Positions 9,573-17,506 of a stretch of DNA of 64,000 bases are shown piece by piece. A program made the position numbers and the translations under genes. Under the pieces are notes generated by a model. The model made no database searches and was not told the origin of the DNA. It saw only the letters and a program-made list of their open reading frames with translations. The stretch's first letter is position 1; every line of letters begins with the position of its first letter. This DNA is from Streptomyces shenzhenensis (GTDB taxonomy: Bacteria; Actinomycetota; Actinomycetes; Streptomycetales; Streptomycetaceae): assembly GCF_003688995.1 (NCBI RefSeq), contig NZ_PENI01000012.1, positions 124,001-188,000 on the forward strand. The letters run 5' to 3'.

Positions 9573-10592
9573 TCAGGTCGTGCTCGCGGTACGGCGCTGG
9601 ACCAGCACGGCGGCGACGATGATCGCACCCTTGGCGATCTGCTGGACGTCGCTCTGCAGGTTGTTCAGGGCGAAGATGTTGGTGATCGTGGTGAAGATCA
9701 GGACACCGAGCACGGAGCCGGTGATGGTGCCGCGACCCCCGCTGAGCAGGGTTCCGCCGATGATCGCGGCCGCGATGGCGTCGAGTTCGTAGAGATTGCC
9801 GTTGGTGTTCTGGCCCGAGCCGGACAGGATGATCAGCAGGAAGGCGGCGATGCCGCAGCACAGTCCGGACAGCAGGTAGAGATAGAGCCGCTGGCGGCGT
9901 ACGTCGATGCCGGCGAGCCGGGCGGCCTCCGCGTTGCCGCCGACGGCGACCGTGCGGCGGCCGAAGGTGGTCCGGTTGAGCACGAGCCAGCCGATGATCG
10001 TCACGACCGCGAACACCAGGACGAGCGGCGGGATGCCGAGCACATAGGAGTCGCGCTCGCCGAGCTTGAGGATGCCGTCGATGTTCACGATCTGCGTCTT
10101 GCCGTCGGTGATCTGCAGGGCGAGGCCGCGCGCCGAGGCCAGCATCGCGAGGGTGGCGATGAACGGGACCATGCCGCCGTAGGCGATGAGCACGCCGTTG
10201 ACGAGTCCGCAGCCCACGCCGACGAGCACCGCGGTGAACAGGACGCCGGCGAAGCCGAAGTCCTGGGTGGCCACCGTGGTCGCCCAGACCGAGGAGAGGG
10301 CGACGATCGCGCCGACCGACAGGTCGATGCCGCCGGAGGTGATGACGAAGGTCATGCCGACCGTGACGACACCGATCACCGATGCCTGGGTGAGCACCAG
10401 TTGCAGATTGCGGGTGTCGAGGAACTCGTCCGGTTTGGTGATGCCGCCGACCACGACGAGTGCGAGCAGCACGCCGAGCAGCGAGAGGGTACGGACGTCG
10501 GCGCGGGCCACGAGGGAGCGCCAGACGGGGAGGGGGCCGACCGGCTGCACCTTGTCGGTGCTGCCCCGCGGCGGGGAGGCGTGCTGCGTCAT
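9573..10592 (-). CDS. Sugar ABC transporter permease (RbsC-like)
   Basis: 339-aa inner-membrane permease of the ribose/branched-chain (BPD_transp_2) family with eight to ten hydrophobic segments. Family signatures include GMTFVITSGGIDLSVGA near residues 80-95, the cytoplasmic coupling segment GRRTVAVGGNAEAARLAGI, and AIIGGTLLSGGRGT. It overlaps the ATPase gene by 4 nt (ATGA), so translation is coupled. One permease gene and one double ATPase imply a homodimeric channel. Confidence 0.93.
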   Translation of the reverse strand: MTQHASPPRGSTDKVQPVGPLPVWRSLVARADVRTLSLLGVLLALVVVGGITKPDEFLDTRNLQLVLTQASVIGVVTVGMTFVITSGGIDLSVGAIVALSSVWATTVATQDFGFAGVLFTAVLVGVGCGLVNGVLIAYGGMVPFIATLAMLASARGLALQITDGKTQIVNIDGILKLGERDSYVLGIPPLVLVFAVVTIIGWLVLNRTTFGRRTVAVGGNAEAARLAGIDVRRQRLYLYLLSGLCCGIAAFLLIILSGSGQNTNGNLYELDAIAAAIIGGTLLSGGRGTITGSVLGVLIFTTITNIFALNNLQSDVQQIAKGAIIVAAVLVQRRTASTT

Positions 10593-12106
10593 GACGCCGG
10601 GCTTCCTTCCATGACGAGATCGAGAACGCGGTGTTCGTCCAGTTCGCGGGCGGGTGCCTCGTGTACGACGTGGCCCTCGCGCAGCACCAGCACGCGGTCG
10701 GCGAGACCCAGTACTTCGGGGACCTCGCTGGACACGAGCAGCACCGCGAGCCCTTCGTCGGCCAGTCGGCGCACGACCGCGTACAACTCGGCGCGGGCGC
10801 CGACGTCGACACCGCGGGTCGGCTCGTCGAGCAGCAGCACGCGGCAGCCGCGCAGCAGCCAGCGGGCCAGGACGGCCTTCTGCTGGTTCCCGCCGGAGAG
10901 GGTGCGGACGGGTACGGAGGGGTTGTCGGGGCGCAGCGACAGTTCGCGGGTCGCCGCGCGGGCCGCGCCCAGTTCGGCGCGCTGGTCGAGCCAGCCGCCG
11001 CGTGAGAAGCGGGAGAGGGTGGAGACGGACACGTTCCGGGTGACCGACTCCAGCATGAGCAGGGCCTGCGCCTTGCGTTCCTCCGGGGCGAGGCCGAGTC
11101 CGGCGCGGACCGCGGCACGTACGCTGCCGGGCCGCAACGGGCTGCCGTCCACGAGGACTTGGCCGGTACTGGGCTTGCGGGCGCCGTAGATGGTCTCCAG
11201 CACCTCGGAGCGGCCCGAGCCGACGAGTCCGGCGAGGCCGACGATCTCGCCGGCCCGGACGGTGAGGTCGAGCGGTGCGAACTCGCCCGCCCGGGACAGC
11301 CCACGGGCCTCCAGGACCGGGGCGCCGGCGGGCGCAGCAGTCGGCCGCTGCGGGAAGACGTACTCGACGTTGCGCCCGGTCATCAGCGCCACGACGTCGC
11401 GGGTCGGCGTCGTCTTCGCGGGCAGTCCGCCCGCGACCGCGCGCCCGTCCTTGAGCACCGTCACCCGGTCGCCGATGCGCCGGATCTCCTCCAGGCGGTG
11501 CGAGATGTAGACGACCGCCACGCCATCGGCGGTCAGGGAGGCGACGATGCGGAACAGGTTGTCGACCTCGTCCGGGTCGAGGGCGGCGGACGGCTCGTCC
11601 ATGACGATGAGCCGTACGTCGTGGGAGAGCGCGCGGGCCATGGAGACGATCTGCTGCTGGGCCGCGGACAGTTCCCCGACGAGCCGGGCCGGGTCGACCT
11701 CCGGATGGCCCAGTCGCTCGAGGAGCCGGGCGGTCGAGGCGCGTGCGGTCCGCTGGCGTACGACGAACCCGGCGGCCGTGGGTTCATGGCCGAGGTGGAC
11801 GTTCTCGGCCACCGACAGGTGCTCCACCAGGTCGAGTTCCTGGTAGATGGTGGCGATGCCGAGGCGCATGGCGGCGATGGGCGAGCGGAGCGTGACCGCC
11901 TCGCCGCGCCAGTTGATGGTGCCGCTGTCCGGCTGGTGGGCGCCCGCGAGCACCTTGATCAGGGTGGATTTGCCGGCCCCGTTCTGGCCGAGCAGGCAGT
12001 GCACTTCGCCGGCCTGGACGGCGAGGTCGACGCCGTCGAGGGCCCGGACGCCGGGGAACGACTTGGTGATGCCGGACATGCTGAGCAGCGGTGGTTCTGG
12101 TGCCAT
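10589..12106 (-). CDS. Sugar ABC transporter ATP-binding protein (RbsA-like, two ABC domains)
   Basis: 505-aa cytoplasmic ATPase with two tandem ABC domains. The first has Walker A GQNGAGKST (about residue 39) and Walker B LIVMDEPSAALD. The second has the degenerate Walker A GLVGSGRSE typical of RbsA/MglA proteins, signature LSGGNQQKAVLARWL and VLLLDEPTRGVD. The length is normal. It is the first structural gene after the ROK regulator, 143 nt away, with GAGGGG before the ATG. It powers import by the permease and binding protein encoded downstream. Confidence 0.94.
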   Translation of the reverse strand: MAPEPPLLSMSGITKSFPGVRALDGVDLAVQAGEVHCLLGQNGAGKSTLIKVLAGAHQPDSGTINWRGEAVTLRSPIAAMRLGIATIYQELDLVEHLSVAENVHLGHEPTAAGFVVRQRTARASTARLLERLGHPEVDPARLVGELSAAQQQIVSMARALSHDVRLIVMDEPSAALDPDEVDNLFRIVASLTADGVAVVYISHRLEEIRRIGDRVTVLKDGRAVAGGLPAKTTPTRDVVALMTGRNVEYVFPQRPTAAPAGAPVLEARGLSRAGEFAPLDLTVRAGEIVGLAGLVGSGRSEVLETIYGARKPSTGQVLVDGSPLRPGSVRAAVRAGLGLAPEERKAQALLMLESVTRNVSVSTLSRFSRGGWLDQRAELGAARAATRELSLRPDNPSVPVRTLSGGNQQKAVLARWLLRGCRVLLLDEPTRGVDVGARAELYAVVRRLADEGLAVLLVSSEVPEVLGLADRVLVLREGHVVHEAPARELDEHRVLDLVMEGSPAS

Positions 12107-12249
12107 GTGGGTTCCCCTCGGCGGGCGTGCGGGCCGGAGTCAGGGCGATGTCACCTGCGTGCGCAGGCGCGTTGGAGCAGGGCAGGGCAGGGCGGAGCAG
12201 GGCAGGGCGCCGTGCTGGGTGGTGCGGGAAAAGGTGGAGCGAGAGTCGG

Positions 12250-13440
12250 CTACGCGGGTGAGAACAGGTGGTCGCTGATCAGGCGGGCCGCGCCGATGAC
12301 TCCGGCGTTCTGGCCCAACTCCCCCAGGACGATGGGCAGATTGCCGGTGGCCAGCGGCAGTGACTGGCGGTAGACCTGGGTGCGGATCGCGGCGAGCAGG
12401 GTGTGGCCGAGACCGGTCACCCCACCGCCGATCACCACCAGGCCGGGGTTGAAGAAGGAGACGAGTCCGGCGATGACCTGACCGACGTGGTTGCCGCCCT
12501 CGCGGATCAGGCCCAGCGCGATGGCGTCGCCCGCGGCGGCAGCGGCGGCGACGTCGACACCCGTCAGGGTGCCGTTCGCCGTGAGCCGCGCCGCGAGTTC
12601 CGCCGACAGGCCCTGCTGGGCCGCTTCCAGTGCGTCGCGGGCGAGTGCAGCCCCGCTGAAGTGGGCCTCCAGGCAGCCCCGGTTGCCGCAGGCGCACGGC
12701 CGGCCGTCGGGCACCGCCTGGATGTGCCCGATGTCGCCTGCGCTGCCCGTCACCCCGCGGTGGACCTCACCGCCGGCGACGATGCCGCAGCCGATGCCGG
12801 TACCGATCTTGACGCAGAGGAAGTCGCCCACGGAACGCGCGACGCCCGCGTGCCGCTCCCCCATCGCCATCAGGTTCACATCGTTGTCGACCATGACCGG
12901 GCAGCCGAGTTCCTGGCTGAGCGCCTCCCGTACGGGGAAGCCGTCCCAGCCGGGCATGATCGGCGGCGCGACCGGGACGCCCTCGGGGAAACGGACGGGT
13001 CCGGGGACGCCGATGCCGGCGCCGTCGAAGCCCTCCGCGAGGCCCGAGGCCCGCAACTTCGCTGCCATGGCGAGCACTTGCTCGAAGACCACGACGGGTC
13101 CCTCGCGTACGTCCATGGGCTGGTTGAGGTGTCCCAGCACCTCCAGTTCGGCGTTGGTGACGGCGACGTCGACCGAGGTCGCGCCGATGTCGACGCCGAG
13201 GAACCGGAGGTTCGGGGCGAGCCGGATGTTGTGGGACCGGCGTCCGCCGCGGGAGGCGGCGAGTCCGTCGGCGACCGCGAGTCCGGTCTCCAGCAGCCGG
13301 TCCACCTCCACGGCCAGCTTGGACCGTGAGAGGTCGATCTGGTCACCCAGCTGCGCACGGGAGTTGGGGCCTCCGTCGCGCAAAAGCCTGAGCAGCCTGG
13401 CCTGATGGGCGTTCGCGGGTCGTGCTGTCATGCGTCTCAC
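12250..13440 (-). CDS. ROK-family transcriptional regulator
   Basis: 396-aa repressor of the ROK family. An N-terminal winged helix-turn-helix (about residues 10-60; SRAQLGDQIDLSRSKLAVEV) precedes a sugar-kinase-like domain (FLGVDIGATSVDVAV, GIGVPGPV). The zinc-binding motif CACGNRGCLEAH, essential for DNA binding in NagC/Mlc-type proteins, is intact. GTG at 13440 is preferred to the ATG 9 nt further in because GGAGG is 5 nt before the GTG. It is transcribed toward the ABC importer genes and probably represses them until the imported sugar or its derivative binds. Confidence 0.92.
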   Translation of the reverse strand: MRRMTARPANAHQARLLRLLRDGGPNSRAQLGDQIDLSRSKLAVEVDRLLETGLAVADGLAASRGGRRSHNIRLAPNLRFLGVDIGATSVDVAVTNAELEVLGHLNQPMDVREGPVVVFEQVLAMAAKLRASGLAEGFDGAGIGVPGPVRFPEGVPVAPPIMPGWDGFPVREALSQELGCPVMVDNDVNLMAMGERHAGVARSVGDFLCVKIGTGIGCGIVAGGEVHRGVTGSAGDIGHIQAVPDGRPCACGNRGCLEAHFSGAALARDALEAAQQGLSAELAARLTANGTLTGVDVAAAAAAGDAIALGLIREGGNHVGQVIAGLVSFFNPGLVVIGGGVTGLGHTLLAAIRTQVYRQSLPLATGNLPIVLGELGQNAGVIGAARLISDHLFSPA

Positions 13441-13624
13441 GTGCCCCTCCCCGCCTCAATTCGGCCATCCGGGTGTGTCTTTCGAGGGGAACGTAGCAGT
13501 CACCGCCGAAGCTGGGAAGAAGTTGTGCACGGATTCCTGGGAACTTTCTCCTCTCGCAGGACAAAGATGCGTCGCGTCGCCCACTGGAAACCGCCCCCGA
13601 CCACTCAAACCCCCACATAACGCA

Positions 13625-13655
13625 TCGGCCCCCTGCGCGCGGAGCAGGGGGCCGA
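13625..13655 (-). terminator. Strong stem-loop terminator after the GntR gene
   Basis: A perfect 12-bp inverted repeat (tcggccccctgc / gcagggggccga) with a 7-nt loop lies about 30 nt beyond the GntR stop on the minus strand. A T-containing stretch follows in that direction. It separates the formate locus from the sugar locus. Confidence 0.8.
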
Positions 13656-13685
13656 CGGGCGGGGCAGGCCCCGGGGACGGCGGGG

Positions 13686-14363
13686 TCAGGACGTCGCGCG
13701 GTCGTGGTAGGAGCGGCGGGTGTGTTCCGTGTGTTCGCGCATCAGCTGCGTCGCGAGCTGTTCGTCGCGGTCGGCCACCGCCGCGATGAGGGCACGGTGC
13801 TCCACCCAGGACTGCCGGCCGCGCTCGCGGGCCACCGGTGTGTAGTACCAGCGCACCCGGCGGTCGACCTGCCCGGCCAGCTCCGCGAGGACCGCGTTGC
13901 CCGCCAACTCCATGATCTTGGCGTGGAAGGCCGCGTTCAGCGCCACGGCACCGTCCACGTCGTCCGCGGCCACCGCCTTCTCCCCCTGCGCGCACAGCTC
14001 GTTCAGCGCCGTGATCCCCGCGCTGCCCGCGTTCGCCGCGGCGAGCCTCGCCGCCTCGGCCTCCAGCAGCGTCCGCACGGTGAGCAGTTGATCGGCCTCG
14101 TCCTCCGTCGGCTCGTGCACGAACGCCCCCTGGGCCGGCCGCAGATCCACCCAGCCCTCGGTGTTGAGCCGCTGCAACGCCTCCCGCACCGGCTGCCGGG
14201 AGACCCCCAGGTGCCCGGCGAGTTCGCTCTCCACGAGGTGCTGACCCGGCTGCAGCGCGCGGGTCGTGATGAGTTCGAGCAGCGCCTCGTAGACACGGTC
14301 GCGCAGCGGGCCGGGCCGTTCGAGCTTCGGCACGGCACCCTGCGGCAGTCCGGTCGACAACAT
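13686..14363 (-). CDS. GntR-family (FadR/FCD subfamily) transcriptional regulator
   Basis: 225-aa regulator starting at the ATG at 14363, with GGAGGGGG upstream. Residues about 15-80 are the GntR winged helix (RVYEALLELITTRALQPGQ, HLGVSRQPVREALQRLNTEG). The C-terminal FCD domain shows metal/effector-pocket residues in NAAFHAKIMELAGN, VEHRALIAAV and MREHTEHT. FCD regulators usually sense carboxylates or sugar acids. Its own upstream region and the divergent transporter/dehydrogenase promoter share a GTCTACAGT-like motif, so it probably controls the formate/oxalate genes and itself. The ligand is not established. Confidence 0.9.
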   Translation of the reverse strand: MLSTGLPQGAVPKLERPGPLRDRVYEALLELITTRALQPGQHLVESELAGHLGVSRQPVREALQRLNTEGWVDLRPAQGAFVHEPTEDEADQLLTVRTLLEAEAARLAAANAGSAGITALNELCAQGEKAVAADDVDGAVALNAAFHAKIMELAGNAVLAELAGQVDRRVRWYYTPVARERGRQSWVEHRALIAAVADRDEQLATQLMREHTEHTRRSYHDRATS

Positions 14364-14433
14364 CGCGGTCCCCCTCCCGGGCAGGGCCGTGCACGGCGGA
14401 CGATGACTCCTGCGCACTCCAGGCCCAGTATCG

Positions 14434-14456
14434 ATTGTCTTTCGTCTACAGTCTAC
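14434..14456. promoter_or_regulatory. Candidate GntR operator upstream of the regulator's own gene
   Basis: The stretch contains TTGTCTTTCGTCTACAGTC and then a repeated TCTAC, 71-93 nt before the GntR start. GTCTACAGT is also present, on the opposite strand, in the site at 17432-17453. FadR-type proteins bind such short TNGTC/GACNA half-sites. Binding is inferred from the shared motif only. Confidence 0.5.
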
Positions 14457-14538
14457 GGCGCACCGACGCCAGGGGCAGCGGCGGTCGACCACGTCACATC
14501 CCCCGCGCCAACCGCCCCCCACCGCCCCGCGGCACAAC

Positions 14539-14716
14539 TCAGGGACACCGCACCACCTGCCCGGCATACGACAGATTGCCGCCGAAGCCGAACAGCAGGA
14601 CCAGGTCGCCGGCGGCGATCTCGCCGCGTTCGACGAACTCGGGCCTGGCACAGCACGATCACCGCGAGCTCCTCGGGGGCCACCCCGGCCACCTCACAGG
14701 CGCCACGCGCCAACGG
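14539..14716 (-). pseudogene. Decayed partial tandem copy of the FabH-like gene 3' end
   Basis: This segment repeats the 3' part of the adjacent FabH-like gene. 14539-14640 matches 14780-14880, including the stop, with few substitutions. 14644-14716 matches about 15001-15073. About 116 nt between the two blocks are missing, which shifts the frame, and the 5' three quarters of the gene are absent. Residual peptides are APEELAVIVLCQA and LFGFGGNLSYAGQVVRCP. It cannot make a functional synthase because the catalytic Cys region is gone and the His position is altered. Confidence 0.85.
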
Positions 14717-14779
14717 CAGGGGCCGCCGGGCGCGTCACCTCGACCCGACGCAACCACCCCCACCAACCCGCGGCACGAC

Positions 14780-15727
14780 TCAGGGACACCGCACCACCTG
14801 CCCGGCATACGACAGATTGCCGCCGAAGCCGAACAGCAGGACCGGGTCGCCCGTGGTGATCTCGCCGCGTTCGACGAGCTTGGACAGGGCCAGCGGGATG
14901 CTGGCGGCGGAGGTGTTGCCGGACTCGACGACGTCCCGGGCGATCACGGCACGCGGCGCGCCGAGCTTCTCCGCGAGGGGCTCGATGATGCGCAGATTGG
15001 CCTGGTGCAGCACGACCGCGGCGAGTTCCTCGGGGGCCACCCCGGCCTTCTCACAGGCGCGGCGGGCCAGCGGCGGCAGCTGGGTGGTGGCCCAGCGGTA
15101 GACGCTCTGCCCCTCCTGGGCGAACCGCGGCGGCGTGCCCTCGATCCGCACGGCATGCCCCATCTCCGGCACCGAGCCCCACAGCACCGGACCGATCCCG
15201 GGCTCCTCTCCCGGCGCGCAGGCCTCGACGACCGCGGCCCCCGCCCCGTCGCCGACGAGGACGCAGGTGGTGCGGTCGGTCCAGTCGGTCACCTCGGACA
15301 TCTTGTCGGCGCCGATGACCAGCGCCCGACTCGCGGCGCCCGCGCGGAGCGTGTGGTCGGCGGTGGCGAGCGCGTGGGTGAACCCGGCGCACACGACGTT
15401 GATGTCGAGGGCGGCGGGCCGCGGGATGCCGAGCCGGGCGGCGACCCGGGCGGCGGTGTTCGGGGAGCGGTCGACGGCGGTGGAGGTGGCGACCACGACC
15501 AGATCGACGGCGTCGGCGGCGAGGCCCGCCGCGGCGAGCGCCTTGGCGGCGGCCTGCGCGGCCAGTTCGTCCACCGGCTCGTCGGGCCCGGCGATGTGCC
15601 GTGTGCGGATGCCCACCCGGGACCGGATCCACTCGTCACTGGTGTCGACCAGATCCGCCAGGTCCTCGTTGGTGAGTACCTTGGCGGGCTGGTAGTGGCC
15701 GACTGCGGCGATGCGCGAGCCGTTCAT
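14780..15727 (-). CDS. Beta-ketoacyl-ACP synthase III family protein (FabH paralog)
   Basis: 315-aa thiolase-fold condensing enzyme. The ATG at 15727 follows AAGGGGGG; an in-frame upstream start at 15766 would only add a basic tail. The KAS III catalytic triad is intact: Cys113 in NVVCAGFTHAL, His241 in VVLHQANLRII and Asn271 in VVESGNTSAAS. Length is normal for FabH. It stands alone, away from fabD/acpP/fabF, so it is an accessory paralog, which could start a branched or unusual acyl chain or act as an acyltransferase. It lies between the GntR regulator and the oxalate-type transporter on the same strand. Why it belongs there is unclear. Confidence 0.9.
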   Translation of the reverse strand: MNGSRIAAVGHYQPAKVLTNEDLADLVDTSDEWIRSRVGIRTRHIAGPDEPVDELAAQAAAKALAAAGLAADAVDLVVVATSTAVDRSPNTAARVAARLGIPRPAALDINVVCAGFTHALATADHTLRAGAASRALVIGADKMSEVTDWTDRTTCVLVGDGAGAAVVEACAPGEEPGIGPVLWGSVPEMGHAVRIEGTPPRFAQEGQSVYRWATTQLPPLARRACEKAGVAPEELAAVVLHQANLRIIEPLAEKLGAPRAVIARDVVESGNTSAASIPLALSKLVERGEITTGDPVLLFGFGGNLSYAGQVVRCP

Positions 15728-15865
15728 CTGGAGTCCCCCCTTGTGGGCACGGGTAGCGGGATTCACCAGTGTGTTCAGTGACTCGCGGGTACGTCGGCAG
15801 GTAAGGCCACAGGATTCGGGCGCCCGCGTTGTCGGCTTCCGTCAGAGCCCCGGACGCCCGAACGA

Positions 15866-16000
15866 TCATCCCGTGAACAACTGCGTCGCCTTCCGGACCA
15901 GCTCGTACAGCCCGTAGCCGAGGGGCGCCCCCACCCAGACCCAGGCGAAGGCGATCAAGCCGTTGCGGGTCCCCCTAGGCGGACTGCTGTCGCTGGACAT
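15866..16000 (-). CDS. 44-aa MFS transporter small subunit (overlapping gene)
   Basis: A 44-codon gene that starts inside the last codons of the MFS gene (26-nt overlap, different frame) with a strong AAGGAGG eight bases before its ATG. The product has a hydrophilic N-terminus, one transmembrane helix (LIAFAWVWVGAPLGYGLYEL) and a short tail ending KATQLFTG. It resembles the small single-helix proteins annotated as MFS transporter small subunit beside oxalate:formate-type antiporters. Overlap and spacing imply translation coupled to the transporter and probably a physical partnership in the membrane. Confidence 0.8.
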   Translation of the reverse strand: MSSDSSPPRGTRNGLIAFAWVWVGAPLGYGLYELVRKATQLFTG

Positions 16001-17309
16001 CGGCGGCCTCCTTCGGTGGCGCGGGCAGATGGTGGCGGGGGTGCACGGGGCGGACGAACTCGTTGGCGACGAAGCCGACGACGAGCAGCCCGATCATGAT
16101 GGCGAAGGACAGACCGTACAGGGACGAGCCGTGCCTGCCCGCCTCCTCCTGCCGGTCGGCGATCCAGTTGACGATGAGCGGACCGAGCACCCCCGCCGTG
16201 GACCAGGCGGTGAGCAGCCGGCCGTGGATGGCGCCCACCTGGTAGGTGCCGAACAGGTCCTTCAGATAGGCGGGAATGGTCGCGAACCCGCCACCGTAGA
16301 AGGAGAGGATCACCAGCGCGCACACCACGAACAGCGGCTTCGCGGAGTCCCCGAACAGGGCGATCGTCAGGTACATCAGCGCGCCGACGCCCAGATAGAC
16401 ACGGTAGATGTTCTTGCGTCCGATGAGGTCGGAGGTGGAGGACCAGCCGATGCGGCCCGCCATGTTGGCGGCGGACAGCAGCGCGACGAACCCGGCCGCC
16501 GCGGACGCCGATACGGGCCCGCTGGAGTCCGCGAAGAAGTCCGTGATCATCGGCGCGGCCTTCTCCAGGATGCCGATGCCGGCGGTCACGTTGGTGCAGA
16601 GCACGATCCACAGACACCAGAACTGCGGGGTGCGCACCGCGCTGCGGGCCGACACCCGCACGCCCTCGGCCGCGCTCGGCCCGCCGGCCGCCGCGGCGCG
16701 GTCCGCGGGGCGCGGCACGCGGACGAGGAACACGCCGAGCGCCATGAACACCGCGTAGGACAGCCCGTGCACGAGGAAGGCGAGCGCGATCCCCGTGGGG
16801 TCGGCGCCGAAGGACTCCAGCATCTGCGCCGACCAGGGCGAGGCGATCAGCGCGCCGCCGCCGAAGCCCATGATGGCGATGCCGGTGGCCATGCCGGGCC
16901 GGTCCGGGAACCACTTGATCAGGGTGGAGACGGGCGAGATGTAGCCGATGCCCAGGCCGATGCCGCCGACGAAGCCGTAGCCGAGGACGATCAGCCAGTA
17001 CTGCTCGGTCCACGCGCCCAGGGCGGAGATCAGGAAGCCGGAGGAGAAGCAGACGAGGGCCACGGTCATCGCCCAGCGCGGTCCCTTGCGTTCGACGAGC
17101 GTGCCGCCGAACGCGGCCGACAGGCCGAGCATCACGATCGCCAGCTGGAACGGGAGCGCGCTCTGGGTGCCGTCGAGGTGGAGCGCGGCCTCGAGAGGTG
17201 GCTTGAACACGCTCCAGGCGTAGGCCTGGCCGATGGCGAGGTGGACGGAGAGCGCGGCGGGCGGGACGAGCCAGCGGCTCCATCCCGGCGGTGCGAGTGG
17301 GGGACTCAT
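15975..17309 (-). CDS. MFS transporter, oxalate:formate antiporter-like
   Basis: 444-aa twelve-helix major facilitator protein. The ATG at 17309 gives the usual family N-terminus WSRWLVPPAALSVHLAIGQA. OxlT-family features are present: YAWSVFKPPLE, LGYGFVGGIGLGIGYISP and a MFS loop motif SDLIGRKNIYRVYL. No clear ribosome site precedes this start, so translation may be leaderless or start slightly elsewhere. It is divergent from the formate dehydrogenase operon and overlaps a 44-aa partner gene. Import of oxalate or a related dicarboxylate in exchange for formate would fit the locus, but the substrate is inferred. Confidence 0.85.
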   Translation of the reverse strand: MSPPLAPPGWSRWLVPPAALSVHLAIGQAYAWSVFKPPLEAALHLDGTQSALPFQLAIVMLGLSAAFGGTLVERKGPRWAMTVALVCFSSGFLISALGAWTEQYWLIVLGYGFVGGIGLGIGYISPVSTLIKWFPDRPGMATGIAIMGFGGGALIASPWSAQMLESFGADPTGIALAFLVHGLSYAVFMALGVFLVRVPRPADRAAAAGGPSAAEGVRVSARSAVRTPQFWCLWIVLCTNVTAGIGILEKAAPMITDFFADSSGPVSASAAAGFVALLSAANMAGRIGWSSTSDLIGRKNIYRVYLGVGALMYLTIALFGDSAKPLFVVCALVILSFYGGGFATIPAYLKDLFGTYQVGAIHGRLLTAWSTAGVLGPLIVNWIADRQEEAGRHGSSLYGLSFAIMIGLLVVGFVANEFVRPVHPRHHLPAPPKEAADVQRQQSA

Positions 17310-17364
17310 GATCGCGCACAATAAAGAGGCGCCCGGCGGTTTGAGAAGTCGTCGGGTCGACCGT

Positions 17365-17399
17365 ATGCGATGAACGGTATCCGGCATGCGATGAACGGT
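17365..17399. promoter_or_regulatory. Direct repeat in the divergent transporter/formate dehydrogenase promoter
   Basis: ATGCGATGAACGGT occurs twice, at 17365-17378 and 17386-17399, with a period of 21 bp, two helical turns. Both lie between the divergent starts at 17309 and 17507. The spacing suggests two regulator dimers or an activator on one DNA face. It is distinct from the GTCTACA-type site 33 bp further on. The protein that binds is unknown. Confidence 0.55.
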
Positions 17400-17431
17400 C
17401 GTCGGGCCTCTTGTCGACCCTCCACCCATAC

Positions 17432-17453
17432 TGTAGACAATATTTCGTCGACA
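17432..17453. promoter_or_regulatory. Candidate FadR-type GntR operator
   Basis: The near-palindrome TGTAGACAATATTTCGTCGA(CA) has half-sites TGTAGAC and GTCGACA, 54-75 nt before the GTG of the divergent operon. A further half-site TTGTCGAC lies at 17411-17418. The half-site matches the GTCTACA in front of the GntR gene. It probably controls the operon at 17507-24022 and perhaps the transporter. Confidence 0.6.
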
Positions 17454-17506
17454 AGATTCACCCCCCCCACCTCCGCGGTATCCCTCACACCGAACGGAGT
17501 GTTCCC

